Counted from the stretch's first letter, positions 16,456 to 25,825 are shown. The stretch: DNA of 62,524 nucleotides from Luteimonas huabeiensis HB2 (GCF_000559025.1 NZ_JAAN01000022.1:1-62524), one strand, 5' to 3'. A program made the numbers and translations. Notes: generated by a model from the sequence alone, not told the origin.

Positions 16456-17217
16456 TCAATCGTCGGCGATGCCGAGCAACTGCTGCAGGCGCGCCGCATC
16501 GCCCACCGCATGCCCGGCCGCGGTGTTGTCGAGGATGCACCACGCCGGCGCGTCGTCCGTGGCCTGGCGCATCGCCGCGGCCAGGGACGCGAGCGCCGCA
16601 TCGTCGTAGCGGCTGTAGTAGGTCCGGGGCGAACCGTGCCAGCGCCAGTAGCGCCACTGCGTCACGGCGCCCGCCGGCACGGCCGCCGCCGGCAGTCGCG
16701 CCGGATCCGCCGCCACCCGCGCGATCGCGTAGCGCGACCACAGCGCATCGGCCGCGGGCTCGAACCAGCTCGCGTTGCGCGGCTCGCAGGCCACCGGCAC
16801 CGCCGTGCGCCGGCGCAGCATCGCGAAGAACGTCTGCGCCGTGCGCGCATCGAAGCGCAGCCCCGGCGGCAGCTGCACGAGCAAGCCGCCCAGCTTCGGG
16901 CCCAGCGCGGCCAGCGGCTCCAGGAACGCCGACAGCGCGTCGCCCACGCCGCGCAGCCGGGCGTCGTGGGTGATCGCCTTCGGCAGCTTCGCCGAGAAGC
17001 GGAAATCCGCCGGGACCGTCGCCGCCCATCGCTCGAAGGTGGCCGCGCGATGCGCGCGATAGAACGTGGAGTCGATCTCCGCCACGCAGAAGCGCGTGGC
17101 GTACCGCGCCAGATGGCTGTCGCCGTCCGCGAACAGGCCCGCGTGCATCGATGGGATCGACCACCCCGCACAGCCGACGCGAAACCGCACCTGCGCATCG
17201 GGGCGCGGCGCGCTCAT
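16456..17217 (-). CDS. DUF72 domain-containing protein (YecE family)
   Basis: A 253-residue protein of the YecE/DUF72 family, a TIM-barrel protein of unknown activity. Conserved blocks are RVGCAGWSIP (about 12-21), EIDSTFYR (about 47-54), FSAKLPKAITHD, LLVQLPPGLRFD, CEPRNASWF and YWRWHG with TYYSRY. The start at 17217 matches the family's N-terminus. No operon partner: the next minus-strand gene is far upstream and the neighbour on the right (17501) is divergent. Confidence 0.9.
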   Translation of the reverse strand: MSAPRPDAQVRFRVGCAGWSIPSMHAGLFADGDSHLARYATRFCVAEIDSTFYRAHRAATFERWAATVPADFRFSAKLPKAITHDARLRGVGDALSAFLEPLAALGPKLGGLLVQLPPGLRFDARTAQTFFAMLRRRTAVPVACEPRNASWFEPAADALWSRYAIARVAADPARLPAAAVPAGAVTQWRYWRWHGSPRTYYSRYDDAALASLAAAMRQATDDAPAWCILDNTAAGHAVGDAARLQQLLGIADD

Positions 17218-17500
17218 GGCCGGCGATCCCCGCGCAGCCGATCGCGGTCGGGGGCCTGCCGCATCGAAGCGACGAGACCGGCCAGACGACAGGATGAGCC
17301 GAAGCCGGGCATGCGGGACGATCCAGGCAGGGAGCGCCCTGGATAACACGCCGGCCGTGGACGCGGCGACGCGACCGCGCGGACAGCGCCTGTGCGGCGG
17401 CCGCACGCCCTACCGGCCCAGGCGGCCGCGAGGTGACGGATCGCCGACGGCCGGGCCACGGTTGACGCCCGCCTCATCGGCTGCGCGGATACTCCCGCTC

Positions 17501-18274
17501 ATGCCCGAAGGCCCGTCGATCGTCATCCTGCGCGAAGCCGCCGCGCGCTTCGCCGGCCGCAAGGTGCTGCGCGTGGCCGGCAACAGCACCCAGGACATCG
17601 GCCGCATGCGGGGCCGCAGGGTGCTTGCGGTGCGCAGCTGGGGCAAGCACTTCCTGCTGCAGTTCGACGGCTTCGGCCTGCGCATCCACTTCATGCTGTT
17701 CGGCAGCTGGCGCATCGGCGAGGCCAAGGCCACGCCGCCGCGGCTCTCGCTCGGATTCGGCCGCGGCGAGGCACTGAACTTCTACGCCTGCTCGGTGAAG
17801 TTCATCGAGGGCGAGCTCGACCGGGCCTACGACTGGAGCGCCGACGTCATGGGCGACGCCTGGGATGCGGCGGCGGCGCGGCGCAAGCTGCGGGCCATGC
17901 CGCAGGCCATCGTTGCCGACGCCCTGCTGGACCAGACCGTGTTCGCCGGCGTGGGCAACATCATCAAGAACGAGGTCCTGCACCGGATCCGCGTGCACCC
18001 GGAAAGCCCCGTCGGCGCGCTGCCCCCGCGCAAGCTGTCGGAACTGGTCGCCCAGGCGCGCGCGTACAGCTTCGACTTCTACCGCTGGAAGCAGGATCTC
18101 GTGCTGAAGCAGCACTGGCAGGTGCACGCCCAGCGCACGTGCCCCCGCGACGGCACGCCGCTGAGCGCCCGCAGGCGCCTGGGCCGGGCGCAGCGGCGGG
18201 CCTTCTGGTGCGACACCTGCCAGCGGCTGTACGGCGCGGACCGGGATCCGCGCGCGGCTAATCCTCCACCCTGA
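17501..18274 (+). CDS. Fpg/Nei-family DNA glycosylase (endonuclease VIII-like)
   Basis: A 257-residue base-excision glycosylase/AP lyase. The mature N-terminus Pro-Glu-Gly-Pro (residues 2-5) carries the catalytic Pro and Glu, Lys49 (WGKHF) is the beta-hairpin lysine, and the H2TH segment VFAGVGNIIKNEVL has the conserved GxGNxxxxE. The C-terminal zinc finger is unusual: CPRDGTPL has one cysteine where Nei has a CxxC, while the second half FWCDTCQ keeps its CxxC, giving three cysteines. Such three-Cys fingers occur in some Nei relatives. It probably removes oxidised bases. Its 3' end overlaps the converging DUF6522 gene by 17 bp. Confidence 0.88.
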   Translation: MPEGPSIVILREAAARFAGRKVLRVAGNSTQDIGRMRGRRVLAVRSWGKHFLLQFDGFGLRIHFMLFGSWRIGEAKATPPRLSLGFGRGEALNFYACSVKFIEGELDRAYDWSADVMGDAWDAAAARRKLRAMPQAIVADALLDQTVFAGVGNIIKNEVLHRIRVHPESPVGALPPRKLSELVAQARAYSFDFYRWKQDLVLKQHWQVHAQRTCPRDGTPLSARRRLGRAQRRAFWCDTCQRLYGADRDPRAANPPP

Positions 18275-18512
18275 CCGGCATGCCGTTCCGTCCGTCGATC
18301 ACGAACCGTGTGCGTCGGCCGGCGTAGTAGAAACTCGCGCGCAACAGCCCGGCGTCCTCTCCGGTGCCGCGCTCGCACAGCACCGCGATCTTGCCGCGCG
18401 CCATCAGTCGCCGGAACTCGGTCGTGTCGAGGCCGAGGCCTCGCGCCACCCGCGCACCGTCGATCTCCAGCTCCGGCCGGTGTTCGAGTCGCACGGGAAT
18501 GTCCTGGCGCAC
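18258..18512 (-). CDS. DUF6522 family protein
   Basis: An 84-residue protein starting at a GTG (18512). The block LARGKIAVLCERGTGEDAGL and the following FYYAGRRTRFVID match what I recall of DUF6522, a family with no known activity, often near denitrification or copper genes elsewhere. There is no such context here. The 3' end overlaps that of the Nei-like gene on the other strand, so this pair is convergent. Confidence 0.72.
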   Translation of the reverse strand: MRQDIPVRLEHRPELEIDGARVARGLGLDTTEFRRLMARGKIAVLCERGTGEDAGLLRASFYYAGRRTRFVIDGRNGMPVRVED

Positions 18513-18779
18513 GGCGGGCTCCGTCGATTCCGCTGGCTCGATGATCCACCGCGCCGGCGCGAGCGGCCATGACCTGGGTCAACGCCACCGGCGCCGGCCC
18601 CATGCGGCGAGCGGCCAGGCCGGATCCGCGCCTGCCATCCGGGGGCGAACGATCCGCGCCGGCACCCGGCCCATGCGCGTGGCCGGCCATCCGCACGTGC
18701 GGTGGAGCCGACCCGGCATCAGCGTTTCGGCCGGGTCGCCAGCGGCCTGCCCGACGCTGGCCTCGGCCGCGCGACCGAA

Positions 18780-19226
18780 TCAGCAGGCGGCGTCGTCGGG
18801 ATGTGCGCCGGCCTCGGCGAGGCGAGGCGCGCGGGCGGCGCGCGGGCCGGCGGCGGACGCCGCCCGGGGCAACGGCCCCGGCCGGCTGAGCACGTAGCCG
18901 GCGCTGGCGGCGAAGCACAGGCCCACGCCCAGCAGCAGGCGCCACGACGGCTGCGCGCCCCAGCAGAACAGCGCGAAGCCCACCGCCATGCCCGCGCAGG
19001 CCAGGGCCTTGCCCTTGCGCGAGACCGCGCCCTGCTCGCGCCACAGGCGCAACGCCGGTCCGTAGCGCGGATGCGCCAGCAGGCGCTGCTCCAGCCGGGG
19101 CGAGCTGCGCGCGAAGCAGCCCACCGCCAGGATCAGGAAGATGGTCGTGGGCATCACCGGCAACAGCGCGCCGATCGCGCCGAGGCCGACCATCGCCCAG
19201 CCCAGCGCGAACCAAAGCCAGCGCAT
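18780..19226 (-). CDS. YbaN/DUF454 family inner-membrane protein
   Basis: A 148-residue membrane protein. Two helices at the N-terminus (about 3-22 and 25-40, with LGAIGALLPVMPTTIFLILA, the family signature) are followed by the ARSSPRLEQRLLAHPRYGP segment and two more helices (about 74-112). The tail is Ala/Pro-rich. Activity is unknown. It is the last gene of the heme operon, 31 bp after hemO; YbaN-like genes next to heme oxygenases are known from other genomes, so a role in heme handling or iron is plausible but inferred. Confidence 0.85.
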   Translation of the reverse strand: MRWLWFALGWAMVGLGAIGALLPVMPTTIFLILAVGCFARSSPRLEQRLLAHPRYGPALRLWREQGAVSRKGKALACAGMAVGFALFCWGAQPSWRLLLGVGLCFAASAGYVLSRPGPLPRAASAAGPRAARAPRLAEAGAHPDDAAC

Positions 19227-19257
19227 CAGGCCCGCGTCCGCAGCGCCGCCACCGGCA

Positions 19258-19845
19258 TCAGGCGAACTCCCGCTCGACGTGGGCGTGCACGCTGCGGAAG
19301 GCGTCGTCGGCGGCGTCGATCGCCTGCTGCTCCTGCGCCGGCGACAACGCCACCGCATCGAGCGCCGCGGTGAACGCGCGCCAGTGCCGCGCCGCGCCGT
19401 CGGGATGCGCGGCCAGGTGGCGGGCGCCGAAGTCGCGGTCCAGGCCGAGCCCGGCGGCGAGCTTGTACAGCACGGTGCCGCCCAGGTTGGAACCTTCGGC
19501 CACGTACAGCCAGCCCAGCGCCGCCGGCAGCGGCAGATCCGCCGGCAGCGGCGCGATGTCCGCCTCCGGCAGCGCCTGCCCCAGGTCCTGCAGATCGGAG
19601 GCGACCTGCGGCAGGCGGCGCCGCTCGGCCAGGTCCGGCAGCAGGGCCTGCAACGCGGGGCTGGCGTAGAGCGCGTCGATGCTGCGGTGGAAGCGGTACT
19701 GCACCCGCAGGAAGCGGGCGAACCGATCCCGGTCGGCGAAGATGCCGCCGGCCATGATGCGCTTGTCGAGCGCATCGTGGCTGGCGCGGGTGGCGGCCTT
19801 GAGCCGCTGGGCGCGGCTGTCGGCGGTCTCGAGATCGGCGTTCAT
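19258..19845 (-). CDS. hemO: Biliverdin-producing heme oxygenase
   Basis: A 195-residue bacterial heme oxygenase that opens the heme ring to biliverdin, carbon monoxide and ferrous iron in the cytosol. His23 (RASHDALDKRIM) is the proximal heme ligand, and the distal helix GWLYVAEGSNLGG (about 110-122) has the flexible glycines. The start at 19845 puts the His at its normal place. It lies 29 bp after the heme receptor gene in an operon that begins with an ECF sigma factor, so iron released from imported heme is its job. The product isomer cannot be told. Confidence 0.93.
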   Translation of the reverse strand: MNADLETADSRAQRLKAATRASHDALDKRIMAGGIFADRDRFARFLRVQYRFHRSIDALYASPALQALLPDLAERRRLPQVASDLQDLGQALPEADIAPLPADLPLPAALGWLYVAEGSNLGGTVLYKLAAGLGLDRDFGARHLAAHPDGAARHWRAFTAALDAVALSPAQEQQAIDAADDAFRSVHAHVEREFA

Positions 19846-19874
19846 GGGCACGGTAGGCACGGGCGGAGCACCGG

Positions 19875-22790
19875 TCAGTACCGCCACGTCAGCGCCAGGC
19901 GCGCGGTGCGGCCCGGCGCCGGCATCACCCCCAGCGCCAGCGGGTCGAGGTAATAGCGATCGGTGGCGTTGTCCAGGTTGGCCTCCACCGACCAGCGGTC
20001 GTTGAACCGCCAACTGGCGAACAGGTCCACCAGGGTGTTGGCGCGATAGAGCTGCTGGATCGCCGACAGGCCGACGTTCCATTCCTTGTCCAGGGTGCTG
20101 ATCGGCCCGGCGTTGTGGATCATCCGCGCGCCGAACACCAGGCGCTCGTCGAACAGGCGCGAACCCAGGGTCAGGTTGACCGTGTAGCGCGGCGGGTTCT
20201 GGGTGTTGGTGTAGGACCCTTCGAAGCCGCCGTCCACGCAATCGGGCGTGCCCTTGAGCTCGTCGATGTCGCGATCCTCCCCGTAGGCGCGGCGCTCGGC
20301 GGCGATGTCGGGCGCGCAGGTCTTGGCACGGAAGTAATAGTGCGCCGACAGGTCGGCGAACAGCGCGCCGCTGTCGTAGCTGGACTGGAATTCCAGCCCC
20401 GAGACCTTGAACCGGTCGACGTTGCGGATCAGGCCGGCCGAGAGCGTACGGTAGTCGCGGGTGATCAGGTCGTCGATGCGGGTGTCGAAGTAGGCCAGCT
20501 TCAGCGCCAGGCGATCGCCGGGGACGAACAGATCGTAGGCGATGGTGCTGGCGCCCGCTTCCCAGGTGTGCGCGGTTTCCGGCGCCAGCTCGCCCACCGG
20601 CTTGGCGGCGGTGAACAGCCCCAGCGTGGTCTCGAACAGGCTCGGCAGCTTGGTGCCCTCGGCGTATTTCAGGTAGACCATGCTGTCGTCGCCGAAGCGG
20701 TAAGCGACGCTGGCCGTCGGCGAGAAGGCGTTGTCGCGGCGGCGGATCGGCTGCGACCAGGTCCAGCTCACCGGCACCTCGTAGTCTTCCGGATCGTCGG
20801 CGTCGTAGAAGTTCCAGCCGGTCAGGTCGGCCACGGTGCCCTTCTTGTACGGCGAGGCCAGCAGCGATTCCAGGGTGAAGGCGCCGCTGGCATCCGGGTA
20901 CCAGTTCAGCAGCGCGATGCGGTCGGCCTGCCACGACGGCAGCGACGGGTCGCCGGCGAGCAGCTCGGTGTAGCGGTACTGGCCCTGCACTTCGTACGCA
21001 TCGGGCGTGGCCAGGCGGTTGCGATCGCGCACGTCCACCCGGTTCCAGCGCCCGCCCACCTGCAGTTCCCAGTGCTCGTCCGGCACCCAGGTCAGCGAGG
21101 CCACGGCGCTGGTTTCCTGGCGCTTGGCGTTGCGCAGGAAGCGGTTGTTGACCAGGTCGTCGTGCATGACCGGCGCCGAGCGCCCGGGGCCGATGTCCTC
21201 GTCGCTGTAGGCCAGGCCGTAGTCCACGGTGAACCGGCCGGCGCCGGTCTCGAACCTCGACGTGTTGCTGACGTCCAGGCCGAAGCGCTCCTGCCGCAGC
21301 GGGCTGCGGTAGGCATCCTTGTAGCCGGGGTTGCCGCTGAAGCTGGGCGCGTCGTACCACTCGGTGCGGCGGTCGAAGTACCAGGGCGTGATGCCGGTGA
21401 GGCCGTTGTACATCACGCTGTCGGCATCGGTGTACCAGGCGTTGGCGCGCAGATCGACGAGGTCGCTGTCCGGGTTGAACCGATAACGCAGGGTGTAGCT
21501 GTCCATGTCGATGCGGCCGGGCTCCCACTGCGGCACCCGGTCGCGGTCCACGCGGATGATCTGCGAGGCCATGATCTCGCCGGCGGTGCCCTCGTAGCGG
21601 CGGTAGCCGGCCTCCAGCGTCTGCGCCTCGTCGATGCGCCAGGTGCCCTTGAGCAGGGCCGAGCGCGAGCGCGAGGAGGTGTTGAACACCTCGGTGCCCG
21701 GCGGGTTCAGCGCGGCCAGGCTGCGGCGGGTCTGCGGGAAGTTGTCGTAGCCGTGGTTGCCGGCGAAGTAGTTGCCGTTGTCGCGCCAGGCGTAGGCGGC
21801 CAGCAGGTCGAAGCGGTCCCAGTGGCGGGCGGCGGCGATGTTGAAGAACTGGCTGCCGGTGGCATCGCGGTCGGTGCGCGGCACCGCGTCGTAGGCCGGC
21901 AGGTTGTTGGCGCTGGCGTTGGCCAGCCCGGCGCGCACGCGCAGGCCCGTGTCCTGGCCCTCGCGCAGCACGTCGCCGGTATTGAGCGTCTCCATCTCGA
22001 CCACGCCGCCGATGCCGCCCGAGGCGTTGGCCTGCAGGCTCGGGCCCTTGGTGATGGTCAGCCGGGAGATCAGGTCCGGGTCCAGGTAGGTGCGCTGCGA
22101 CTGGCCGGCATAGCCGCGATAGGTGTCCAGGGTGGACTGGCCGCCGTCGATGATCACCGGCACCCGGCTCTGGCCCTGGATGCCGCGGATGTTGACGTCG
22201 AAGCCGTTGCCCACGCGCGGATCGCCGGCGGTGACGCCGGCCACGCCCTTGACGATATCGGCATTGGAGGTGCCGCGGAAGCGCTCCAGGGTCTCGCGGC
22301 CGATGGTGGTGGTGGAGCCCGCTGCGCGATAGCCGTCGAGCAGCCGCGCCTCGTCGCCGTTGCCGCCGCCGATGGCGTCGCCGGCCACCCTGAGCGCGTC
22401 GGTGAAGATCACCCCGGCCTCGGCCTGGGCGGCGGCGCCCGCCTCCAGGGTCACCGCGTCGGCGCCGACGCGGCGGGCGACCAGACCGCTGCCCCGCAGC
22501 AACCGCGACAGCGCATCCTCCGCGGTCAGCTCGCCGCCGACCGCCGGCGCGGCCACGCCCTCGGCCAGCCTCGCCGGGTAGACCACCTGCACGCCGGACT
22601 GGCGCATGTAGGCGCGCAGCGCCGTCTCCAGCGGCTGCGCGGGGATGTCGAAGCGCTGCACCGCGGCGTGGCTGCCGGCGGGTGCCTGGGCGAAGGCGAT
22701 GGGCGCGGCGCCGGCCAGGCCAGCGGCGAGCAGGGCGATGCACAGGCGGGATGGGCGCGGCGCGCGGCCCGGGCGGAAGGAATTGAACAT
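19875..22790 (-). CDS. TonB-dependent heme/hemoglobin receptor with STN signalling domain
   Basis: A 971-residue outer-membrane receptor of the hemoglobin/transferrin/lactoferrin family. Signal peptide to about residue 35 (AFAQ), STN signalling domain at about 45-118 (RFDIPAQPLETALRAYMRQS), plug at about 140-275 (IRGIQGQSRVPVIIDG, TKGPSLQANASGGIGG), then a 22-stranded barrel ending in LALTWRY with the terminal aromatic. The STN domain shows that it passes ligand occupancy to the FecR protein encoded just upstream. HasR-like use of heme or hemoproteins is inferred from the hemO gene that follows. The gene is full length. Confidence 0.93.
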   Translation of the reverse strand: MFNSFRPGRAPRPSRLCIALLAAGLAGAAPIAFAQAPAGSHAAVQRFDIPAQPLETALRAYMRQSGVQVVYPARLAEGVAAPAVGGELTAEDALSRLLRGSGLVARRVGADAVTLEAGAAAQAEAGVIFTDALRVAGDAIGGGNGDEARLLDGYRAAGSTTTIGRETLERFRGTSNADIVKGVAGVTAGDPRVGNGFDVNIRGIQGQSRVPVIIDGGQSTLDTYRGYAGQSQRTYLDPDLISRLTITKGPSLQANASGGIGGVVEMETLNTGDVLREGQDTGLRVRAGLANASANNLPAYDAVPRTDRDATGSQFFNIAAARHWDRFDLLAAYAWRDNGNYFAGNHGYDNFPQTRRSLAALNPPGTEVFNTSSRSRSALLKGTWRIDEAQTLEAGYRRYEGTAGEIMASQIIRVDRDRVPQWEPGRIDMDSYTLRYRFNPDSDLVDLRANAWYTDADSVMYNGLTGITPWYFDRRTEWYDAPSFSGNPGYKDAYRSPLRQERFGLDVSNTSRFETGAGRFTVDYGLAYSDEDIGPGRSAPVMHDDLVNNRFLRNAKRQETSAVASLTWVPDEHWELQVGGRWNRVDVRDRNRLATPDAYEVQGQYRYTELLAGDPSLPSWQADRIALLNWYPDASGAFTLESLLASPYKKGTVADLTGWNFYDADDPEDYEVPVSWTWSQPIRRRDNAFSPTASVAYRFGDDSMVYLKYAEGTKLPSLFETTLGLFTAAKPVGELAPETAHTWEAGASTIAYDLFVPGDRLALKLAYFDTRIDDLITRDYRTLSAGLIRNVDRFKVSGLEFQSSYDSGALFADLSAHYYFRAKTCAPDIAAERRAYGEDRDIDELKGTPDCVDGGFEGSYTNTQNPPRYTVNLTLGSRLFDERLVFGARMIHNAGPISTLDKEWNVGLSAIQQLYRANTLVDLFASWRFNDRWSVEANLDNATDRYYLDPLALGVMPAPGRTARLALTWRY

Positions 22791-22933
22791 GCAGGAACCT
22801 GTCGGAAGTACGGGGCCGCCGAGGCGGCGTCGCCCGCGGGCGCGGGCACGGCGACGTATGTGGCGGCGGCTGGATACGTACGCAGGTTAAGACGAACGGT
22901 GCGGCGCCAACCCCAAGGGCGATCGCGCACCGG

Positions 22934-23941
22934 TCACGGCGCGGCGGCGCGCACCACGGCCACGCCCAGCGGCAGACGGGTCACCCGCAGCCCGGCGGTG
23001 GCCGCCAGCGCGTCCAGCGCCTGCTCGGGGCGGTCGATGCGCAGCGCGGCGCTGACCGCCGGCAGATGCGAGAGATCCCCGCGCACGAACGTGGGCCCGG
23101 CGCGGTAGCGCGCCAGCCGGCGCACCGCCTCGGCGACGCTGGCCTGCTCCAGCAGCAGCTCGCCCTCGCGCCAGGCGCCGACGCTGTCGGCGGCGACATC
23201 CGCCAGCCGCACCACCCCGCCCTGCCCGTCGTAGACCGCACGCTGGCCGGCCTGCAGGTAGGTCCAGCCACCGCCGGCCGGGCTGGCCACGCGGACCCAG
23301 CCCTGCCCGACCTGCGTTTCCACCGTGGCCTCGGCGCGGGCCACGGCGAAGGCGGTGGCGATGTCCTCGACCACGCCGTCGCCGGCCACCACGCGGAAGC
23401 GGCGCTGCGCGTCGGGGCGGACCTCGAACCACGCGCGCCCGCGCAGCAGCTCGATGCGACGCGCATGCGCATCGAAGCGCACCGCGATGGCGCTGTCGGC
23501 ATCGAGCACCGCGCGGCTGCCGTCGGGCAGGCGGACTTCCTGCACGAGGTGCTCGCTGCGGTGGTCGGCCTGCAGGCGCAGCCAGGCCCCGGGCGCGACC
23601 GCCAGCGCCGCCAGCACGGCCGCAGCGGCCAGCACCGCGCGCAGGCGGCGCCGGCGCGGCCCCGCCGTGCGCGCGACGGGCGCCGGCCGTGGGCCCAGGC
23701 TGCGCCACAGCACGCGTTCGTGCTCGAACGCGCGCCGATGGCCCGGCCGCGCCAGCCAGGCCTCGAACGCCGCCATGCCCGCGCCGTCCACGTCGCCCGA
23801 GGCCAGCCACGCGATCCAGCCCCGTGCCTGTTCGGCCAGGGCCTCGTCGTCGGCGGGCGGCGGGAGCGTGGGTGGCGGGCGCATCGGCTGGCGGGTGGGT
23901 GCGTTCAGGCGGAGGACGGACCGGGCCGGATCGCGGCCCAT
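22934..23941 (-). CDS. FecR-type anti-sigma factor/sigma regulator
   Basis: A 335-residue inner-membrane regulator. A DUF4880-type N-terminal domain (about 30-85, with WIAWLASGDVDGAGMAAF) binds the sigma factor, a membrane helix lies at about 100-120, the FecR domain at about 130-235 (VRLPDGSRAVLDADSAI), and an STN-like tail at about 255-330. It relays the receptor's signal to the ECF sigma factor. The start at 23941 is 44 bp after the sigma gene; an alternative ATG at 23884 would give 316 residues and is equally consistent, since neither has a strong ribosome-binding site. Confidence 0.9.
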   Translation of the reverse strand: MGRDPARSVLRLNAPTRQPMRPPPTLPPPADDEALAEQARGWIAWLASGDVDGAGMAAFEAWLARPGHRRAFEHERVLWRSLGPRPAPVARTAGPRRRRLRAVLAAAAVLAALAVAPGAWLRLQADHRSEHLVQEVRLPDGSRAVLDADSAIAVRFDAHARRIELLRGRAWFEVRPDAQRRFRVVAGDGVVEDIATAFAVARAEATVETQVGQGWVRVASPAGGGWTYLQAGQRAVYDGQGGVVRLADVAADSVGAWREGELLLEQASVAEAVRRLARYRAGPTFVRGDLSHLPAVSAALRIDRPEQALDALAATAGLRVTRLPLGVAVVRAAAP

Positions 23942-23984
23942 GGATCAAGACGTCCCAGCGGAGGCCGCCCCCAAGCCCGCGCGC

Positions 23985-24485
23985 TCATCGGCCGCTGCGC
24001 GCCCAGGCCAGGCGCCGCAGCGCCGCGCGCACGTGGTTCTCCACGGTGGTCACCGAGACCCCCAGTCGGCGCGCGATCTCGGCCTGGGTCGCCCCCTGCA
24101 GGCGGTTGAGCCGGAAGATGGTGCGGGTGGGCTCGGGCAGGTGGCCGGCGGCATCCAGCACCCGCTGCAGCTCGTCCTGCGCCATCGCCTGCTCCTCGGC
24201 CGAGATCGCCTCGTCCGGGCCCCAGAGGTAGTGCTCGGCCAGCAGGCGGCTGCGGCGGGTGGATTCCCGGCCGTGGTCGGTGGCCAGGTTCGTGGCCAGC
24301 CGGTAGAGGTACGCGCGCGGGTTGTCGATGGCGGTGCCGTCGTCGGCGCCGCGCGCCTTGAACCACACCGCCTGCACCACGTCCTCGGCCGCGCTCCGGC
24401 TGCCGAGGATGCGCTGCACCCGGCGCAGCAGCGCCGGGCGTTCGCGGATCAGCAATTCGGTCAGGGTGGCGGCGTTGGAAGACAT
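23985..24485 (-). CDS. ECF-type RNA polymerase sigma factor (FecI-like)
   Basis: A 166-residue extracytoplasmic-function sigma factor. Region 2 (about 15-80, with AEDVVQAVWFKA and NPRAYLYRLATNLATDHGR) and region 4 (about 108-160, with RLQGATQAEIARRLGVSVTTVENHV) are complete. It heads the heme operon and should, when released by FecR, direct transcription of the receptor gene from the 143-bp gap at 22791-22933. A Fur-like site lies upstream at 24531-24553, so iron repression is likely. Confidence 0.93.
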   Translation of the reverse strand: MSSNAATLTELLIRERPALLRRVQRILGSRSAAEDVVQAVWFKARGADDGTAIDNPRAYLYRLATNLATDHGRESTRRSRLLAEHYLWGPDEAISAEEQAMAQDELQRVLDAAGHLPEPTRTIFRLNRLQGATQAEIARRLGVSVTTVENHVRAALRRLAWARSGR

Positions 24486-24530
24486 GCGCGGCAGCCGGCG
24501 GGGACGAGGCCGCGCGCATGCTACTCCGCA

Positions 24531-24553
24531 AATGAGAATAGGTCACGTTATCG
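24531..24553 (-). promoter_or_regulatory. Possible Fur box upstream of the heme sigma factor
   Basis: AATGAGAATAGGTCACGTTATC: the left nine bases match the Fur half-site AATGATAAT at eight, and TTATC echoes the other arm, but the spacing is longer than in the classical 19-bp box. It lies 46 bp upstream of the sigma start in an otherwise GC-rich gap, where the AT-richness itself stands out. Confidence 0.45.
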
Positions 24554-24718
24554 TTGGTGGCATGCCGGTGGGCGGTGTCCGCCACGCGCCCGGCCGCGAC
24601 CGAAAAAAGGTCCGGTTCGTTCGCGACCGATGCGCGCGCCCTGCCCGCTCCGGCAGCGGGAGCGGGCTTCGCCGGATCGCCCGGCCGGCGTACCTGCCCC
24701 GGTTCGCGGACCGGGCGC

Positions 24719-25825
24719 TCAGCCTTCCGGATCGAGCGCGGGGTAATCGGTGTAGCCGCGTTCGGCGCCGCCGTAGAAGGTGGACGGATCGGGCTCGTTG
24801 AGCGCGGCCCCGCGGCGGAAGCGTTCGACCAGGTCCGGATTGGCGATGAACGGCCGGCCGAAGGCCACCGCGTCCGCGCCGCCGGTCGCGATCAGCGCTT
24901 CGGCGCGGTCGGCGGTGTAGCCGCCGCAGAAGATCAGCACGCCCGTGAAGTGCGCCCGCAGCGCCGCGCGGAAATCGTCGCTGAGCTTCGGCCCGCCCGC
25001 CCAGTCGGGCTCGGCGATGTGCAGGTAGGCCAGGCGCCGCCTGCTGAATTCGTCGGCCAGATACAGCGCGCTGGCCTCGGCCTCGTCGTCGGCGATGCCG
25101 TGGGCCGTGAAGTGCGGCGACAGGCGCACGCCGACCCGGTCGGCGCCCAGCTCGGCCACCACCGCATCCACCGCCTCCAGCACGATCCGCGACCGGTTCT
25201 CCAACGAACCGCCGTAGCGGTCGGTGCGCTGGTTGCTGTTGGTGGACAGGAACTGGTGCAGCAGGTAGCCGTTGGCCGCGTGCACCTCCACCAGATCGAA
25301 GCCCGCGCGCCCCGCGCGGGCCGCGGCCTTGGCGTAGTCGGCCACGATGCCGGGGATCTCGTCGGTCTCCAGCGCGCGCGGCATCGCCGTCGGGACGTTG
25401 GCGGGGGTACCGTCTTCCTGCACGACGAAGCACTTCGCGCCTTCGGCCACGAGCGCAGAGGGCGCCACCGGCGCGCCGCCATCAGGTTGCAGCAGCGGGT
25501 GGGAAATGCGGCCCACGTGCCAGAGCTGGGCGGCGATGCGCCCGCCCTTGGCATGCACGGCCTCGGTCACCCGCGCCCAGCCGGCTTCCTGCGCATCGGT
25601 GTAGAGACCGGGCGTCCAGGCATAGCCCTGCCCCTGCTGGGAGATCTGGGTGGCCTCGGAAACGATCAGCCCCGCGCCGGCGCGCTGGGCGTAGTAGGTG
25701 GCGTTGAGTTCGGTCGGCACGTCGCCGGGCTGGCCCGCGCGCGAACGCGTCAGCGGCGCCATGACCACGCGATTGGGAAGCGTGACGGCGCCAACGGCGA
25801 CCGGCGACAGCAGATGGGTGTACAT
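24719..25825 (-). CDS. Alkene reductase, Old Yellow Enzyme family
   Basis: A 368-residue FMN-dependent ene-reductase using NAD(P)H to reduce activated alkenes, nitrate esters or N-ethylmaleimide. The N-terminal LPNRVVMAPLTRSRA (FMN-binding Thr), QLWHVGR (Gln/His region), VEVHAANGYLLHQFLS with the paired active-site histidine position, TDRYGGSLENRSR, and the phosphate-binding GGYTADRAEA and FGRPFIANPD blocks are in order. The length matches NemA/OYE. It stands alone; the next gene upstream is 140 bp away. Confidence 0.93.
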   Translation of the reverse strand: MYTHLLSPVAVGAVTLPNRVVMAPLTRSRAGQPGDVPTELNATYYAQRAGAGLIVSEATQISQQGQGYAWTPGLYTDAQEAGWARVTEAVHAKGGRIAAQLWHVGRISHPLLQPDGGAPVAPSALVAEGAKCFVVQEDGTPANVPTAMPRALETDEIPGIVADYAKAAARAGRAGFDLVEVHAANGYLLHQFLSTNSNQRTDRYGGSLENRSRIVLEAVDAVVAELGADRVGVRLSPHFTAHGIADDEAEASALYLADEFSRRRLAYLHIAEPDWAGGPKLSDDFRAALRAHFTGVLIFCGGYTADRAEALIATGGADAVAFGRPFIANPDLVERFRRGAALNEPDPSTFYGGAERGYTDYPALDPEG

